Shown here: in pieces, positions 48,824 through 58,443 of the stretch
Layout of the letters: each line of letters starts with the position of its first letter
How positions within the stretch are numbered: the stretch's first letter is position 1
NCBI GenBank assembly: GCA_034430595.1
Contig: DAOUEL010000086.1
Location: forward strand, 1 to 58,443
Length of the DNA stretch: 58,443 nucleotides
Direction: 5' to 3'
Source: E44-bin32 sp034430595
Lineage (GTDB): Bacteria; Chloroflexota; Anaerolineae; Anaerolineales; E44-bin32
Program-made: the position numbers and the translations under genes
Notes under the pieces: generated by a model
Seen by the model: only the letters and a program-made list of their open reading frames with translations
Told to the model about the DNA's origin: nothing
The model's database searches: none

Positions 48824-51800
48824 TTGTCGGTTACGGGTTTCTTGTTCAGTTACTACACGGACCGGGCTTCAGCCAGATCTGCTGCCCGTGCGCTTCGGAC
48901 GAAGGGCTTTCGCCGCCTGGCGCTCATCGATAAAGACGCAGCCGGCGCAACCCGCATCTGGTCGTCGACCGATCGCCAGCGGCTGACATGCAGCCTGCTG
49001 GCGGCTGGACTTCTCGCAGTTTTCGGGTGGTTTGCCGCCCACCTCTTCGCTCCAACACTCAACACTACCTGGTTGATCGCTGCTGCGCTGGCAGCGGGAG
49101 GAACAGGAGCGGTGGCAGGATGGCTGGGCTGCCGCCGATACAACCCGGGAGTTGATGCGAAGATCCTTCGTCAACACGCAGGCTGGCTGGCGGCTGAGGA
49201 AAGCCTGCTCATCTTACAGGCGCCGGTGCATTCGCTTGCGCGAGCACTACCTACAATGCGGGACTACGGCAAGACTGAACCGGCTGTCTTTCCACTTCAT
49301 CCATGGCATGCACTTCCCCTGCCACCAGAGCAGTTTGAATTCCAAACCCTTCCGCACAGTCAACTGCAAGCCATCGCCGAACGCCTGGGGCATGAACATA
49401 GAGTCCAAACACGAGCCCGCTCGCGCAGCGTTATTCTCGATCGCCTTACCCATGCGAATGAAGTGATCCAACTTGTTTGTAAAGACCTGGCGGAGGCCGA
49501 GCCGTTGGAACAAGGGCAGGGTCCAATTGCAGAATGGATCCTGGACAACCAGTACATTCTGGAAACCCATGCAGCGGACGTCGAAGCCAACCTTCCACAG
49601 CGCTTCTACCGCGAACTTCCGGTTATCGAGAGCGGTCCTGAGCAGGGCCTACCGCGTGTTTTCGCTATGGCGCGGGAATTGATCCGCCACACCGACCTGC
49701 GCCTCGATCAGGAAAATACCACCACCTTCCTCGAGGCCTATCAATCCGTCCAGGGGCTGACGATTGGAGAGCTCTGGGCGTTGCCGCTCATGCTGCGGGC
49801 CGTCATCATCGAGGCAGTCGAACAAATCGCAATTCGAGCCTGGCACGAGCTGCGTGAGAGGGAGCTGGCTGATTTCTGGGCTTTTCGACTGCTCTCGCGC
49901 GTTCGACGCAATCCGGATCAGCTTTTTGAAATCCTGGCCGAGCTTGCGAAGGACCAGCCGGAACCCAGCCCACATTTCGCGGCCCAACTGATGGGACATC
50001 TCTACGATGAAGATGCGGCACTGGTCCCGGTTCAAAGTTGGCTCGAAAGGACTCTGAAAAAGCCGGTAAGCGAGATGGCTCTGGCGGAACAGGCTCGCCA
50101 GGCTGCGGAGCAGATCTCCGTGGGCAACGCGATCTCAAGCCTGCGCCAGCTTTCACTGATGGATTGGCGTGAAATATTTGAACGCCTTAGTCAGGTCGAG
50201 CGAATTCTGCGGCGTGATCCGGCAGGTGTGTACCCGAAAATGGACTTTGATACGCGCAACCGCTACCGCCAGGCGGTCGAAGTCCTGGCCAAGGGGTCGG
50301 GCAAGGGTGAGGTCGAGGTCGCACAGCTGGTGATTGAACGAGCCAACGAGGCTTTAGTACAGGTCGAGCGGGGGAACCCTACCGGCCATATCGGCTATTT
50401 CCTGGTTGGGGCAGGGCGCAAGCAGTTTTCCATTGAACTTGGCTGCCATGAGCCTCTGCGGCAACGCGTGTTGGATTGGATTTATTCCCATTACGCCGCT
50501 CTTTATCTTGGTGCAATCTTTGTGGTGACGACCGCACTTCTGCTGCCCGTGATTGTGCTGCCGCTAGCCGAGCCCGTGAACGTATCCCGCCTGCTGGCAG
50601 TATTATTTGCTGCCTGGCCTGCGAGCCAGCTCGGTATTGAACTGCTCAACTTCCTCGTCACCCACCTGCTGCCGCCGCGCACGCTCTCAAAGATGGACTT
50701 CGAGCATGACGGGATACCCGATGTATACCGCACGTTGGTCGTGGTGCCGACCATGCTGGCTGATCGTGCTGCACTGCAGGATGAAGTTGAGGACCTGGAG
50801 ATACACTTTCTCGCCAATCAAGAGTCAAACCTCGTCTTCGCGCTTTTTACCGATTTGACCGATGCTGACACGCTCGTAACCGACGATGATCAGCCACTGA
50901 TCGATCAGGCGATTTCGGGGATCGAAGCTTTGAACCGAAAATATGGCCAGGGCCGTTTCTACCTCTTCCACCGCAGCCGCACCTGGGTTGAGTGCGAGGA
51001 CAAATTCATCGGCTGGGAGCGTAAACGCGGCAAGCTGGAGGAGCTGAACCGGCTGATTGTCGGGGTGGCGACGCGGTCCGATGAGAACCTGGTCCGGGTT
51101 GGGGATCCAGACCTGCTGACCGAGATACGCTTCGTGATCACACTTGACAGCGACACACAGCTGCCAGCGAATACCGCCCGCCGATTAATTGAAACCATCG
51201 CTCATCCGCTCAACATGCCACGCTTGGATAGTGCGGGCCGGATCGAACGCGGAACGTACACGATTATCCAACCCAGGGTAAGCCCTTCCCTGCCGAGTGC
51301 GAGTGCGACCCTCTTCAGCCGGCTGTTCACCAACCCGGTGGGAACGGACCCTTATACTCGCGCGGTTTCGGATGTCTATCAGGATCTGGCTGGTGAAGGC
51401 TCTTATATCGGAAAAGGGATCTACGATCCTCATGTCTTCTATAAGATCCTTGAAGGTCGATTCCCTGAGCAGCGCCTGCTGAGCCATGATTTAATCGAAG
51501 GCGCCCATGTAGGTGTCGGCTATGTTTCGGATATTGAACTATTCGACGAATTTCCGCCTGATTACCTGACCTTCATCCGCCGTGAACATCGCTGGATCCG
51601 GGGAGATTGGCAGATCCTGGAATGGCTCTTACTGGTCGTGCCGGATGGGCATGGAAACCGGATCCGCAACCCGCTCTCGCTGTTCAACCGCTGGAAGATA
51701 TTCGATAACCTGCGCCGCAGCCTTGTGCCTGCTGCCAGCATTTTGCTGTTGGCGATGGCGTGGTTTTCGCCTTCGATCGCCCGGTGGTACCCGGGCGTTC

Positions 51801-54800
51801 TGGTTGGCGGGATGATTTTCTTCCAATCAATCGTCCAACCGCTGACGCTGGCGACGTCGTCGCGCGGTCTCATTAAACTTTCCCTGCCGCAAATCTGGCA
51901 TGACATCATGCGCGCGGTGGTCGACGCGGCGCTGCTGCCCCATAAGGCAGGCATGGCATTGGATGCCATCGGACGGGCGATGTACCGGCGCTGGGTCAGT
52001 CATTCCAGGTTACTTGAGTGGACGACAGCACAGATGACGAAGTGGAGCTCAAGCGGGCAAACCATGCGCTTCTTGCTCAATATGAGCCTGGTGAGCGTGA
52101 TGGGCGCCCTGCTTGCCGTAGGCCTCGAACTGACCGCGCCTGGCCAAATGACCCTGGCGGCTCCCTGGCTGATCCTCTGGCTGTTGAACCCGGTATTTGG
52201 TTGGGCTTTAACCCGAAAACCTAATCCGCGTACGGGGCTGGAACAGCTTGGCGACAGCGATCTGCGTTATCTGCGCATGGTCGCTCGGCGCACATGGCGC
52301 TACTTTTCTGATTTCGTCGGTCCGGGAACGCACTGGCTACCGCCGGATAATTACCAGGTGTCCCATCAGAACGAGCTCGCTATGCGTACGAGTCCAACCA
52401 ATATCGGCTTATGGTTCCTGAGCGCGATCGCAGCCGGTGATTTCGGCTACCTCTCCCTCGATCAAATGGTCACACAGCTTTCTGAATCGATTTCTACCCT
52501 TCAACGACTTGAACACCATGACGGCCGCCTGTTGAACTGGTATGACCTGAAGGATCTGACCCCATTGGAACCGCGCTATGTCTCATTTGTTGACAGCGGC
52601 AACCTTGTAGCGTCTCTGTGGACGCTGGAGGTTGGGGTGGACGAGCTGGTCCATCGCCCCCTGCTGGGGGAATTCGCTCGCCAGGGTCTGGTGGACACGA
52701 TCCGGATCGCGCTGGAGGCTAATAACAGTGAGGGCCATCAAAACCTGGAAAACGGCACGCTGCAGCAGGCTCTGCATGCACTCGATCAACCCGGTCTGTC
52801 GGCGATCGAAATCATCCATCTGCTTCGCAATCTGGCCGGGCCGGTTCATGCTTTTGCGGATGAAGCCCGCGAGCATGCCGGCCTGATCGCAGGTGGGGCG
52901 TATTGGGCCCGACAGGTCGACCGGCAGTTTTCCGCTTGGATCGAGTGCATCGACCGCTACCTGACATGGATTGAGGTCCTCGCCGAACTACCGGAAGAAA
53001 AACTATCCCCACTGGGAGATGATCTGAGGCGGTTGGTCGAGTCGGCCATGCGCCGTCCTCCCTCGCTCTCGGACTTAGCCCACGACCAGGTCGAAGTCCT
53101 GTCGCGACTGCGCGAGAGCAGCGTTGAGGGCGAAGTTCCGCCGTGGCTGGAAGTTGTGCTTCACGCTTATGACAAATCAAAATGGCTGGCAGGAGAAATG
53201 GAAGCCCGGGCGCAGCAGCTCATTCGTGATGTGCGCACGTTTTCGGGTGAGATTGACCTTGGCTTTATGTACGATTCGAACCGGCGGTTGTTTTCGATTG
53301 GCTTCAATATAACTCAGGGCAGGATGGATAGCTCGTATTACGACCTGCTGGCGAGCGAATCGCGCCTGGGCAGTTTCGTGGCCATCGCCCGCGGTGATGT
53401 GCCGGTTGAACACTGGCTGACATTGGGACGACCCTATGGCGCGCGCGGCCGGCATCGCATTCTGCTCAGCTGGACCGGGACGATGTTCGAGTACCTGATG
53501 CCGCTGCTGCTGCAGAAGACCTATCCCAACTCGCTGCTCGAGAAGGCCTCTGAGGAAGCGGTGCAGTTGCAGATCGAGTACGCGCGCCAGCTCCGGGTGC
53601 CCTGGGGCATTTCCGAATCGGCTTATGGTGATCTTGATACCTCTCGTACATACCAGTACCGCGCGTTTGGTGTTCCCTGGCTGGGTCTGAAGCGCGGACT
53701 GGACGAAAGCCTTGTCGTGGCCCCCTACGCCACTCTGTTGTCGCTGCCGATTGTTCCGCAGTACGCCGTTCGAAACCTGCATCGACTTCAAGACCTCGGA
53801 ATGCTTGATGAATATGGTTTCTACGAATCGATTGACTTCAACCGCAGGATCGGGCAGGGCGGTAAACGTGGAGTGCTGGTGCGAGCGTACATGGCGCACC
53901 ACCAGGGGATGGCATTTTTAGCCCTGGATAACATCCTTCATTCCGATGGGATGCAGGCCAGGTTCCACAGCGACCCGCGGGTAAAAGCTGCGGAACCGCT
54001 GCTTTATGAGCGCGTGCCGGCCGCCCCGCTCGTGCACCATGTTTCAACACGCGAGCGCTCCGCTGTGCGGGTCGGGGAAACCGGCGTTGCACCTTCGGTG
54101 AGCCGCTTCGAAACCGCTCATACGGAGAAACCAAAGGTCCAGCTGCTTTCCAATGGAACCTACAGCCTGCTCATTACTAACAGCGGTGGTGGGTACAGCC
54201 GTTGGAAGGGGTTCGATATCACCCGCTGGAGGATGGATCTGACCCAAGATCACTGGGGCAGCTACTGCTATGTGCGTGATCTCGATGCAGGCCAGCAGTG
54301 GTCTATCGCCTACCACCCGACAGCTGTTGAGGCTGATTCCTACGAAGTACGCTTTCCCCTGGATCGCGGGGAATTCCGACGGACGGATACCGGAATCGAA
54401 ACCACAACCGAGGTTATCATCTCACCGGAGGATGATGTCGAGATCCGGCGAATCACGCTCGTCAACCGTTCACTGCGCGTCCATCACCTCGAGTTAACAA
54501 GCTACTATGAACTTGCTCTTGCGCCCCACGCCGCCGACCGGCAGCATCCAGCCTTCAACAAGCTCTTCATTCAAACCGAAGCTGTCCAATCGCACCGGGC
54601 GCTGCTCGCTCACCGCCGGCTCCGGGCCGAAGATGAAGAACCGATCTACGTCGCCCACCATATAACGTTCTCCGATGATTCCCGGGAACCATTCTCCTAT
54701 GAAACCGATCGCAGGGTTTTTATCGGCCGAGGGGAAACGCTTGCGGCCCCGTTAGCTTTAAAGCGGCCGCTGGCCAATACAGCCGGTTACGTGCTCGATC

Positions 54801-57800
54801 CAATCTTCTCGCTCCGATGCAAGCTGCGCCTTGCACCCGGGCAGAGAGTTCAGCTATCGCTGGTGCTTGCTGCGGGTGCAGAGCGAAAGGAAGTCCTGGA
54901 CTTGATTGAGAAATACAGTGACGTTGCCTCCATCGAGCGAGCCTTTGAGCTGGCCTGGGCTTCCTCCCAACTCGAACTTCGCATGTTGCGTATCCAGCCC
55001 GACGAGGCCCGCCGTTTTCAATATCTCGCAAGCCACATGCTCTACCCTGGCGGGCAGCTGAGAGCGCCGCTTGAGCGTGTCCGGACCAACCGCAAGGGAC
55101 AATCCGGGCTCTGGCCGTACGGCATCTCCGGTGATCTGCCGATTGCCCTCGTAACCATCAGTGATATGCAAGACATCGGACTCGTCCGCCAGCTGCTCCA
55201 GGCCCAGGCATACTGGCAGCATCACGGTTTCCATGCTGACGTCGTAATCTTGAACGAGGAAGCGAGCGGCTACGACCAGCCGCTGCATGAGCGGCTTGAG
55301 CGCCTGATCCAGGCATTTTCGATGTACGCTGGCGCCGAGCAGCCCGGGGGTGTCTTCCTGCGTGCCTCCGACCAGATTCCAGAACAGGACCTGGTCCTGC
55401 TTCACAGCACCGCGAATATTTCGCTGATCGCCGCACGCGGCCCGCTGGCTCAACAGCTGGGAGCGCCGTTTGAGGTCAGCGAACTGCCGGAAAGGATCAG
55501 GCAGCGGAGCCAACCGGAAGAACCCTCCCGACCGCTGCCATATCTTGAGCTGCCGTATTTCAACAGCCTGGGGGGATTTACGGAGAATGGGAAGGAGTAC
55601 GCCATCTATCTCGGTCCGGACACAAACACCCCTTCACCGTGGGCGAACGTTATTGCCAATCCCTCTTTCGGCACGTTGCTCACCGAGACCGGATCGGGAT
55701 TTACTTGGGCTGGCAACAGCCAGCGCAACCGTCTGACGGAGTGGTCGAATGACCCGGTGCTTGATCCGGGATCTGAGGCCGTCTTCCTGCGCGATCTCGA
55801 GAGTGGAGCCCTTTGGACGCCGACAGCCGGTCCGATTCGAGAGCGAAGCGCATACCGGGCCCGACATGGCGCAGGTTATACGGTGTTTGAGCATAACAGC
55901 CACGCAATCGAACAGGAATACACGCTGTTTGTGCCGGTTGATGATGCGGGTGGCGACCCGGTCAAGATCGGGATACTGAAGCTGCGCAACGATTCTGACC
56001 GACCGCGCCGACTCTCCGTGACTTACTACGCTGCCTGGACCCTGGGTGAGATCCGTGAGCTCTCGCAGCGGCATATCGTAACGGAATGGAACCCGGAACT
56101 GCATGCCATCCTGGCTCGAAACGGCTACCACCCTGATTACCCTGATCATCTGAGCTTTGCCGCGATGTTCCCTGAGGCTGAATCCTACACCGCGGACCGG
56201 ACGGCTTTCCTCGGGCGCAACCGCAGTTTGCGCCGGCCAGCTGGCGTTCTGCGGGAGAAACTATCGGAGCGAACTGGTTTTGCGTTTGACCCGTGCGCAG
56301 CATTGCAGCGGGTGTTCGAATTGGCACCTGGAGCGACAGAGACCCTTGTCTTCCTGCTTGGACAGGCACCGGATGCCACTGCCGTCGAACATCTGCTCCA
56401 AAAGTACCGTCATTCAAGCGATGTCGAAAACTCACTTTCAGCAGCTCGGGCATGGTGGGATGAACTCTTAAGCACAGTGCAGGTCGAAACGCCAGAGCTG
56501 TCGGCCGATTTTCTAGTCAACCGCTGGCTGCTCTACCAGGCATTGAGCTGTCGGATCTGGGCCAGGACGGCTTTCTACCAGTCCGGCGGTGCCTATGGCT
56601 TCCGGGACCAGCTGCAAGATGTGCTGGCGCTGCTGCATGCCCGTCCGGCGATCGCACGCCAGCAGATCCTGCTTGCCGCAAGCCGTCAATTTTGTGAAGG
56701 CGATGTGCAGCACTGGTGGCATCCGCCACATGGAGCTGGCGTTCGAACCAGGATCTCGGATGACCTGTTATGGCTGCCTTATGTCGTTACTGAATATATT
56801 AACGCCACCGATGATCTATCTATCCTGCAAGAGCAAATTCCATTTCTCGAGGCCAGGCCGCTCGACCCTGGAGAGCAGGAAGCCTTCATCATGCCGGCGG
56901 TTTCAAGCGAGCGTGGGACGCTTTTCGAACACTGCCGGCGTGCGCTGGAGAAGGGGGCGACGGCTGGGCCTCACGGCTTGCCTTTGATCGGCGCAGGGGA
57001 CTGGAACGACGGGTTGAACCAGGTTGGCAAAGAAGGCCAGGGTGAGAGCGTGTGGCTAGCCTGGTTCCTGGTTGCTGTACTTGAGCGGATGGCGGATCTA
57101 GCAGAGCGTATCTCGGAGGAAGGCCCGGATCATCTGTATCGTCAGCAGGCTGCCGGATACCGGGAGGCGATCGAAGGACAAGCCTGGGATGGTCAGTGGT
57201 ATCTGCGTGCGTTCTATGATGACGGCACCCCGATCGGTTCGGCCAGCAGTGAAGAAGCTCGCATCGATTCGCTACCTCAGGCCTGGGCCTGGCTTGCCGG
57301 GCCGAGCGATGAGGAGCGAGCGAAAAAGGCTTTCGAAGCCACCTGGGAGCATCTCATCCTGCGAGATGAACGCCTGGTTCTGCTGTTCACACCCCCGTTC
57401 GATCAATCATCCCCTTCGCCAGGCTACATTCAGGGCTACCCGCCCGGTGTTCGTGAAAACGGCGGGCAGTATACGCATGCTGCCCTGTGGCTCGCTCAAG
57501 CTGCCGTGAAGAACCGGGATGGCACCCGGGCCGAAGCGCTGCTTCGAATGCTTAACCCGGTCGAGCGGACAAGAGAAGTAAGCGAGGTCTGGCGCTACGG
57601 CGTCGAGCCCTATGTCGCAACGGCGGATATTTACCGCTTGGCAGGACATTTGGGTCAGGGTGGGTGGAGCTGGTACACAGGCTCGGCCGCATGGATGTAC
57701 CGGGCATGGGTTGAAAGTCTGCTCGGGCTGCAGCTCAAGCAGGGGCGGCTGCAGATTGATCCGACGATTCCTGCAGCTTGGGACCAAGTAAAAATCCGCT

Positions 57801-57982
57801 ACCGGGTCGGGCAGGCGATCTACCAAATTCTGATCGAGAACCCTGACAACATCGAGCGTGGTGTGGCCTGGGTTGAGCTCGATGGCAGGAGGATTGAAGG
57901 CTCAATTGCGCTCGATCGAGAACCTGTCAAACATGATCTGCATGTGCGCATGGGCAAAACGGATGCAGGGTCAAGTGATTAG
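48824..57982 (+). CDS. Giant cyclic beta-glucan synthase-like protein (GT84 + glycoamylase-like + GH94)
   Basis: A 3052-residue membrane enzyme of the NdvB/ChvB type, which polymerises and cyclises beta-1,2-glucan. Approximate order: two membrane segments at 60-105; a helical region to 550; membrane segments at 555-620; a glycosyltransferase domain at 620-950 with LDSDTQLP (about 775) and RREHRWIRGDWQ (about 919); further membrane segments at 955-1130; a glycoamylase-like domain at about 1480-1710; two GH94 beta-sandwich units (about 1760-2060 and 2240-2500); and a GH94 catalytic barrel with GDWNDG (2725-2730). All three modules are present. The TTG start has AGGTG four bases upstream. Product identity is inferred from architecture. 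It is followed after 33 bases by a DUF362 gene. Confidence 0.9.
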   Translation: MSVTGFLFSYYTDRASARSAARALRTKGFRRLALIDKDAAGATRIWSSTDRQRLTCSLLAAGLLAVFGWFAAHLFAPTLNTTWLIAAALAAGGTGAVAGWLGCRRYNPGVDAKILRQHAGWLAAEESLLILQAPVHSLARALPTMRDYGKTEPAVFPLHPWHALPLPPEQFEFQTLPHSQLQAIAERLGHEHRVQTRARSRSVILDRLTHANEVIQLVCKDLAEAEPLEQGQGPIAEWILDNQYILETHAADVEANLPQRFYRELPVIESGPEQGLPRVFAMARELIRHTDLRLDQENTTTFLEAYQSVQGLTIGELWALPLMLRAVIIEAVEQIAIRAWHELRERELADFWAFRLLSRVRRNPDQLFEILAELAKDQPEPSPHFAAQLMGHLYDEDAALVPVQSWLERTLKKPVSEMALAEQARQAAEQISVGNAISSLRQLSLMDWREIFERLSQVERILRRDPAGVYPKMDFDTRNRYRQAVEVLAKGSGKGEVEVAQLVIERANEALVQVERGNPTGHIGYFLVGAGRKQFSIELGCHEPLRQRVLDWIYSHYAALYLGAIFVVTTALLLPVIVLPLAEPVNVSRLLAVLFAAWPASQLGIELLNFLVTHLLPPRTLSKMDFEHDGIPDVYRTLVVVPTMLADRAALQDEVEDLEIHFLANQESNLVFALFTDLTDADTLVTDDDQPLIDQAISGIEALNRKYGQGRFYLFHRSRTWVECEDKFIGWERKRGKLEELNRLIVGVATRSDENLVRVGDPDLLTEIRFVITLDSDTQLPANTARRLIETIAHPLNMPRLDSAGRIERGTYTIIQPRVSPSLPSASATLFSRLFTNPVGTDPYTRAVSDVYQDLAGEGSYIGKGIYDPHVFYKILEGRFPEQRLLSHDLIEGAHVGVGYVSDIELFDEFPPDYLTFIRREHRWIRGDWQILEWLLLVVPDGHGNRIRNPLSLFNRWKIFDNLRRSLVPAASILLLAMAWFSPSIARWYPGVLVGGMIFFQSIVQPLTLATSSRGLIKLSLPQIWHDIMRAVVDAALLPHKAGMALDAIGRAMYRRWVSHSRLLEWTTAQMTKWSSSGQTMRFLLNMSLVSVMGALLAVGLELTAPGQMTLAAPWLILWLLNPVFGWALTRKPNPRTGLEQLGDSDLRYLRMVARRTWRYFSDFVGPGTHWLPPDNYQVSHQNELAMRTSPTNIGLWFLSAIAAGDFGYLSLDQMVTQLSESISTLQRLEHHDGRLLNWYDLKDLTPLEPRYVSFVDSGNLVASLWTLEVGVDELVHRPLLGEFARQGLVDTIRIALEANNSEGHQNLENGTLQQALHALDQPGLSAIEIIHLLRNLAGPVHAFADEAREHAGLIAGGAYWARQVDRQFSAWIECIDRYLTWIEVLAELPEEKLSPLGDDLRRLVESAMRRPPSLSDLAHDQVEVLSRLRESSVEGEVPPWLEVVLHAYDKSKWLAGEMEARAQQLIRDVRTFSGEIDLGFMYDSNRRLFSIGFNITQGRMDSSYYDLLASESRLGSFVAIARGDVPVEHWLTLGRPYGARGRHRILLSWTGTMFEYLMPLLLQKTYPNSLLEKASEEAVQLQIEYARQLRVPWGISESAYGDLDTSRTYQYRAFGVPWLGLKRGLDESLVVAPYATLLSLPIVPQYAVRNLHRLQDLGMLDEYGFYESIDFNRRIGQGGKRGVLVRAYMAHHQGMAFLALDNILHSDGMQARFHSDPRVKAAEPLLYERVPAAPLVHHVSTRERSAVRVGETGVAPSVSRFETAHTEKPKVQLLSNGTYSLLITNSGGGYSRWKGFDITRWRMDLTQDHWGSYCYVRDLDAGQQWSIAYHPTAVEADSYEVRFPLDRGEFRRTDTGIETTTEVIISPEDDVEIRRITLVNRSLRVHHLELTSYYELALAPHAADRQHPAFNKLFIQTEAVQSHRALLAHRRLRAEDEEPIYVAHHITFSDDSREPFSYETDRRVFIGRGETLAAPLALKRPLANTAGYVLDPIFSLRCKLRLAPGQRVQLSLVLAAGAERKEVLDLIEKYSDVASIERAFELAWASSQLELRMLRIQPDEARRFQYLASHMLYPGGQLRAPLERVRTNRKGQSGLWPYGISGDLPIALVTISDMQDIGLVRQLLQAQAYWQHHGFHADVVILNEEASGYDQPLHERLERLIQAFSMYAGAEQPGGVFLRASDQIPEQDLVLLHSTANISLIAARGPLAQQLGAPFEVSELPERIRQRSQPEEPSRPLPYLELPYFNSLGGFTENGKEYAIYLGPDTNTPSPWANVIANPSFGTLLTETGSGFTWAGNSQRNRLTEWSNDPVLDPGSEAVFLRDLESGALWTPTAGPIRERSAYRARHGAGYTVFEHNSHAIEQEYTLFVPVDDAGGDPVKIGILKLRNDSDRPRRLSVTYYAAWTLGEIRELSQRHIVTEWNPELHAILARNGYHPDYPDHLSFAAMFPEAESYTADRTAFLGRNRSLRRPAGVLREKLSERTGFAFDPCAALQRVFELAPGATETLVFLLGQAPDATAVEHLLQKYRHSSDVENSLSAARAWWDELLSTVQVETPELSADFLVNRWLLYQALSCRIWARTAFYQSGGAYGFRDQLQDVLALLHARPAIARQQILLAASRQFCEGDVQHWWHPPHGAGVRTRISDDLLWLPYVVTEYINATDDLSILQEQIPFLEARPLDPGEQEAFIMPAVSSERGTLFEHCRRALEKGATAGPHGLPLIGAGDWNDGLNQVGKEGQGESVWLAWFLVAVLERMADLAERISEEGPDHLYRQQAAGYREAIEGQAWDGQWYLRAFYDDGTPIGSASSEEARIDSLPQAWAWLAGPSDEERAKKAFEATWEHLILRDERLVLLFTPPFDQSSPSPGYIQGYPPGVRENGGQYTHAALWLAQAAVKNRDGTRAEALLRMLNPVERTREVSEVWRYGVEPYVATADIYRLAGHLGQGGWSWYTGSAAWMYRAWVESLLGLQLKQGRLQIDPTIPAAWDQVKIRYRVGQAIYQILIENPDNIERGVAWVELDGRRIEGSIALDREPVKHDLHVRMGKTDAGSSD

Positions 57983-58015
57983 AATCCCCCGCAACCCTGG
58001 TGGGGAGGTGTGATG

Positions 58016-58443
58016 ATGGAACGGCGCGAATTCGTGAAATGGACTGCCGCGGTTGCCGGCGCTGCACTTGGAGCGCCCCTGCTCGGAGCCTGTGCCCGGC
58101 AAGTTGGGACCGGACAGGGCAGCGCTGGATTCGTCCCGACCGAGCCCGAACTGGCGATACCGGCGACTCCGAGCCCGCTGCCCACTGCTACTGCGAACCC
58201 GACCAGCACGCCCGAGCCGAGCATGATTGGCCGAGTAGCGCTGGTCAGGACGGAGGATCGCAGCACGGGTATCCAGCAGGCAATCAACTTGCTCGAGCAC
58301 AACCCGCTACGGAGCAAGCAGCTGTTTTTAAAACCGAACTTCAACAGCGCCGATCCGTACCCGGGTTCGACCCACATCGACACCCTGGCTGAACTGGTCA
58401 GGTCGCTGCGCCAGATGGGAGCGGAAGCTTTCACGATCGGCGA
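58016..58443 (+). CDS. DUF362 family protein with twin-arginine-type signal (3' partial)
   Basis: The first ~142 residues of a protein running off the window end. It begins MERREFVKWTAAVAGAALGAPLLGAC: a twin-arginine start (RREFVK), a hydrophobic stretch and a lipobox-like Cys, so it is probably exported folded and lipid-anchored. A Thr/Pro-rich linker follows (about 45-70), then RVALVRTEDRSTGIQQAINLL and LFLKPNFNSADPYPGSTH, the opening of a DUF362 domain, often associated with iron-sulfur proteins. GGGGAGG lies upstream; ATG codons at 58013 and 58016 are both possible. It follows the glucan-synthase gene closely and may share its transcript. Confidence 0.85.
   Translation, partial: MERREFVKWTAAVAGAALGAPLLGACARQVGTGQGSAGFVPTEPELAIPATPSPLPTATANPTSTPEPSMIGRVALVRTEDRSTGIQQAINLLEHNPLRSKQLFLKPNFNSADPYPGSTHIDTLAELVRSLRQMGAEAFTIG

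Noticed and set aside
53177..55513. Minus-strand open frames of 219-241 codons inside the glucan-synthase gene
   Set aside because: They lie antisense to conserved GH94 and glycoamylase-like regions and have no family resemblance.
1..58443. tRNA, rRNA, CRISPR arrays and insertion sequences
   Set aside because: No T-loop-like tRNA segments in a cloverleaf context, no regularly spaced repeats and no transposase motifs were seen. A covariance-model scan would be needed to exclude small RNAs.

Overview
The window looks like a chromosomal segment of a moderately GC-rich bacterium, most likely a member of the Chloroflexota (Anaerolineae-like). This is inferred from the gene mix and protein style: giant PAS/GAF histidine kinases, several lipoproteins with a signal-peptide cysteine and Thr/Pro-rich linkers, a LytR-CpsA-Psr protein, a lone CpaF ATPase, a 3052-residue cyclic-glucan-synthase-like protein and frequent GTG/TTG starts. 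No rRNA, tRNA, CRISPR array, insertion sequence or phage gene was recognised.

Layout. 1-2327: the end of a peptide-type ABC transporter (a two-ATPase fusion cut by the window edge, plus an OppB-like permease). 2348-4543: a CoA-binding protein, an orphan PhnD-like binding protein and triosephosphate isomerase. 4618-11341 (minus strand): the centrepiece, a complete-looking bacterial microcompartment (BMC) operon. In transcription order it holds a GntR regulator, an RpiB-family sugar-phosphate isomerase, deoxyribose-phosphate aldolase (DERA), a stacked BMC-T, BMC-H, BMC-P, CoA-acylating aldehyde dehydrogenase, BMC-T, BMC-P and BMC-P. Many genes overlap by the ATGA type. A clear promoter with two GntR-type operators lies upstream. 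The set matches the sugar-phosphate-utilising (SPU) BMC class. The predicted chemistry is deoxyribose-5-phosphate to glyceraldehyde-3-phosphate plus acetaldehyde, then acetaldehyde to acetyl-CoA inside the shell. The convergent tpiA, which shares a bidirectional terminator with the operon, would handle the triose phosphate.

11580-16543: a DUF5996 protein; an ECF sigma factor, a zinc-binding anti-sigma protein and thioredoxin in a row, resembling a redox-sensing SigR/RsrA/Trx module; an M1 peptidase lipoprotein and another lipoprotein. 16628-33155: two very large multi-PAS/GAF kinases that share a paralogous double-PAS module, two response regulators, a small HTH protein with repeats upstream, an LCP protein, a hydrolase, a WD40 lipoprotein, and a lipid pair (DAG-kinase-like plus PlsC-like).

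33262-43171: a photosystem-assembly-like propeller lipoprotein, CpaF with a small partner, a PD40 lipoprotein, an MFS carrier with an acyltransferase, a calcium-binding-repeat lipoprotein and an SDR oxidoreductase. 43549-47298: a receiver/thioredoxin-like/flavin-reductase fusion that lacks the redox CxxC, translationally coupled to a cyclic-nucleotide-domain histidine kinase, then a DUF3307 membrane protein. 47318-48575: arsR-arsM with a perfect 24-bp palindrome between them. 48824-57982: the giant glucan-synthase-like protein, followed by a truncated DUF362 protein with a twin-arginine-type signal.

All family names come from reading translated sequence and recall of families; no searches were run.
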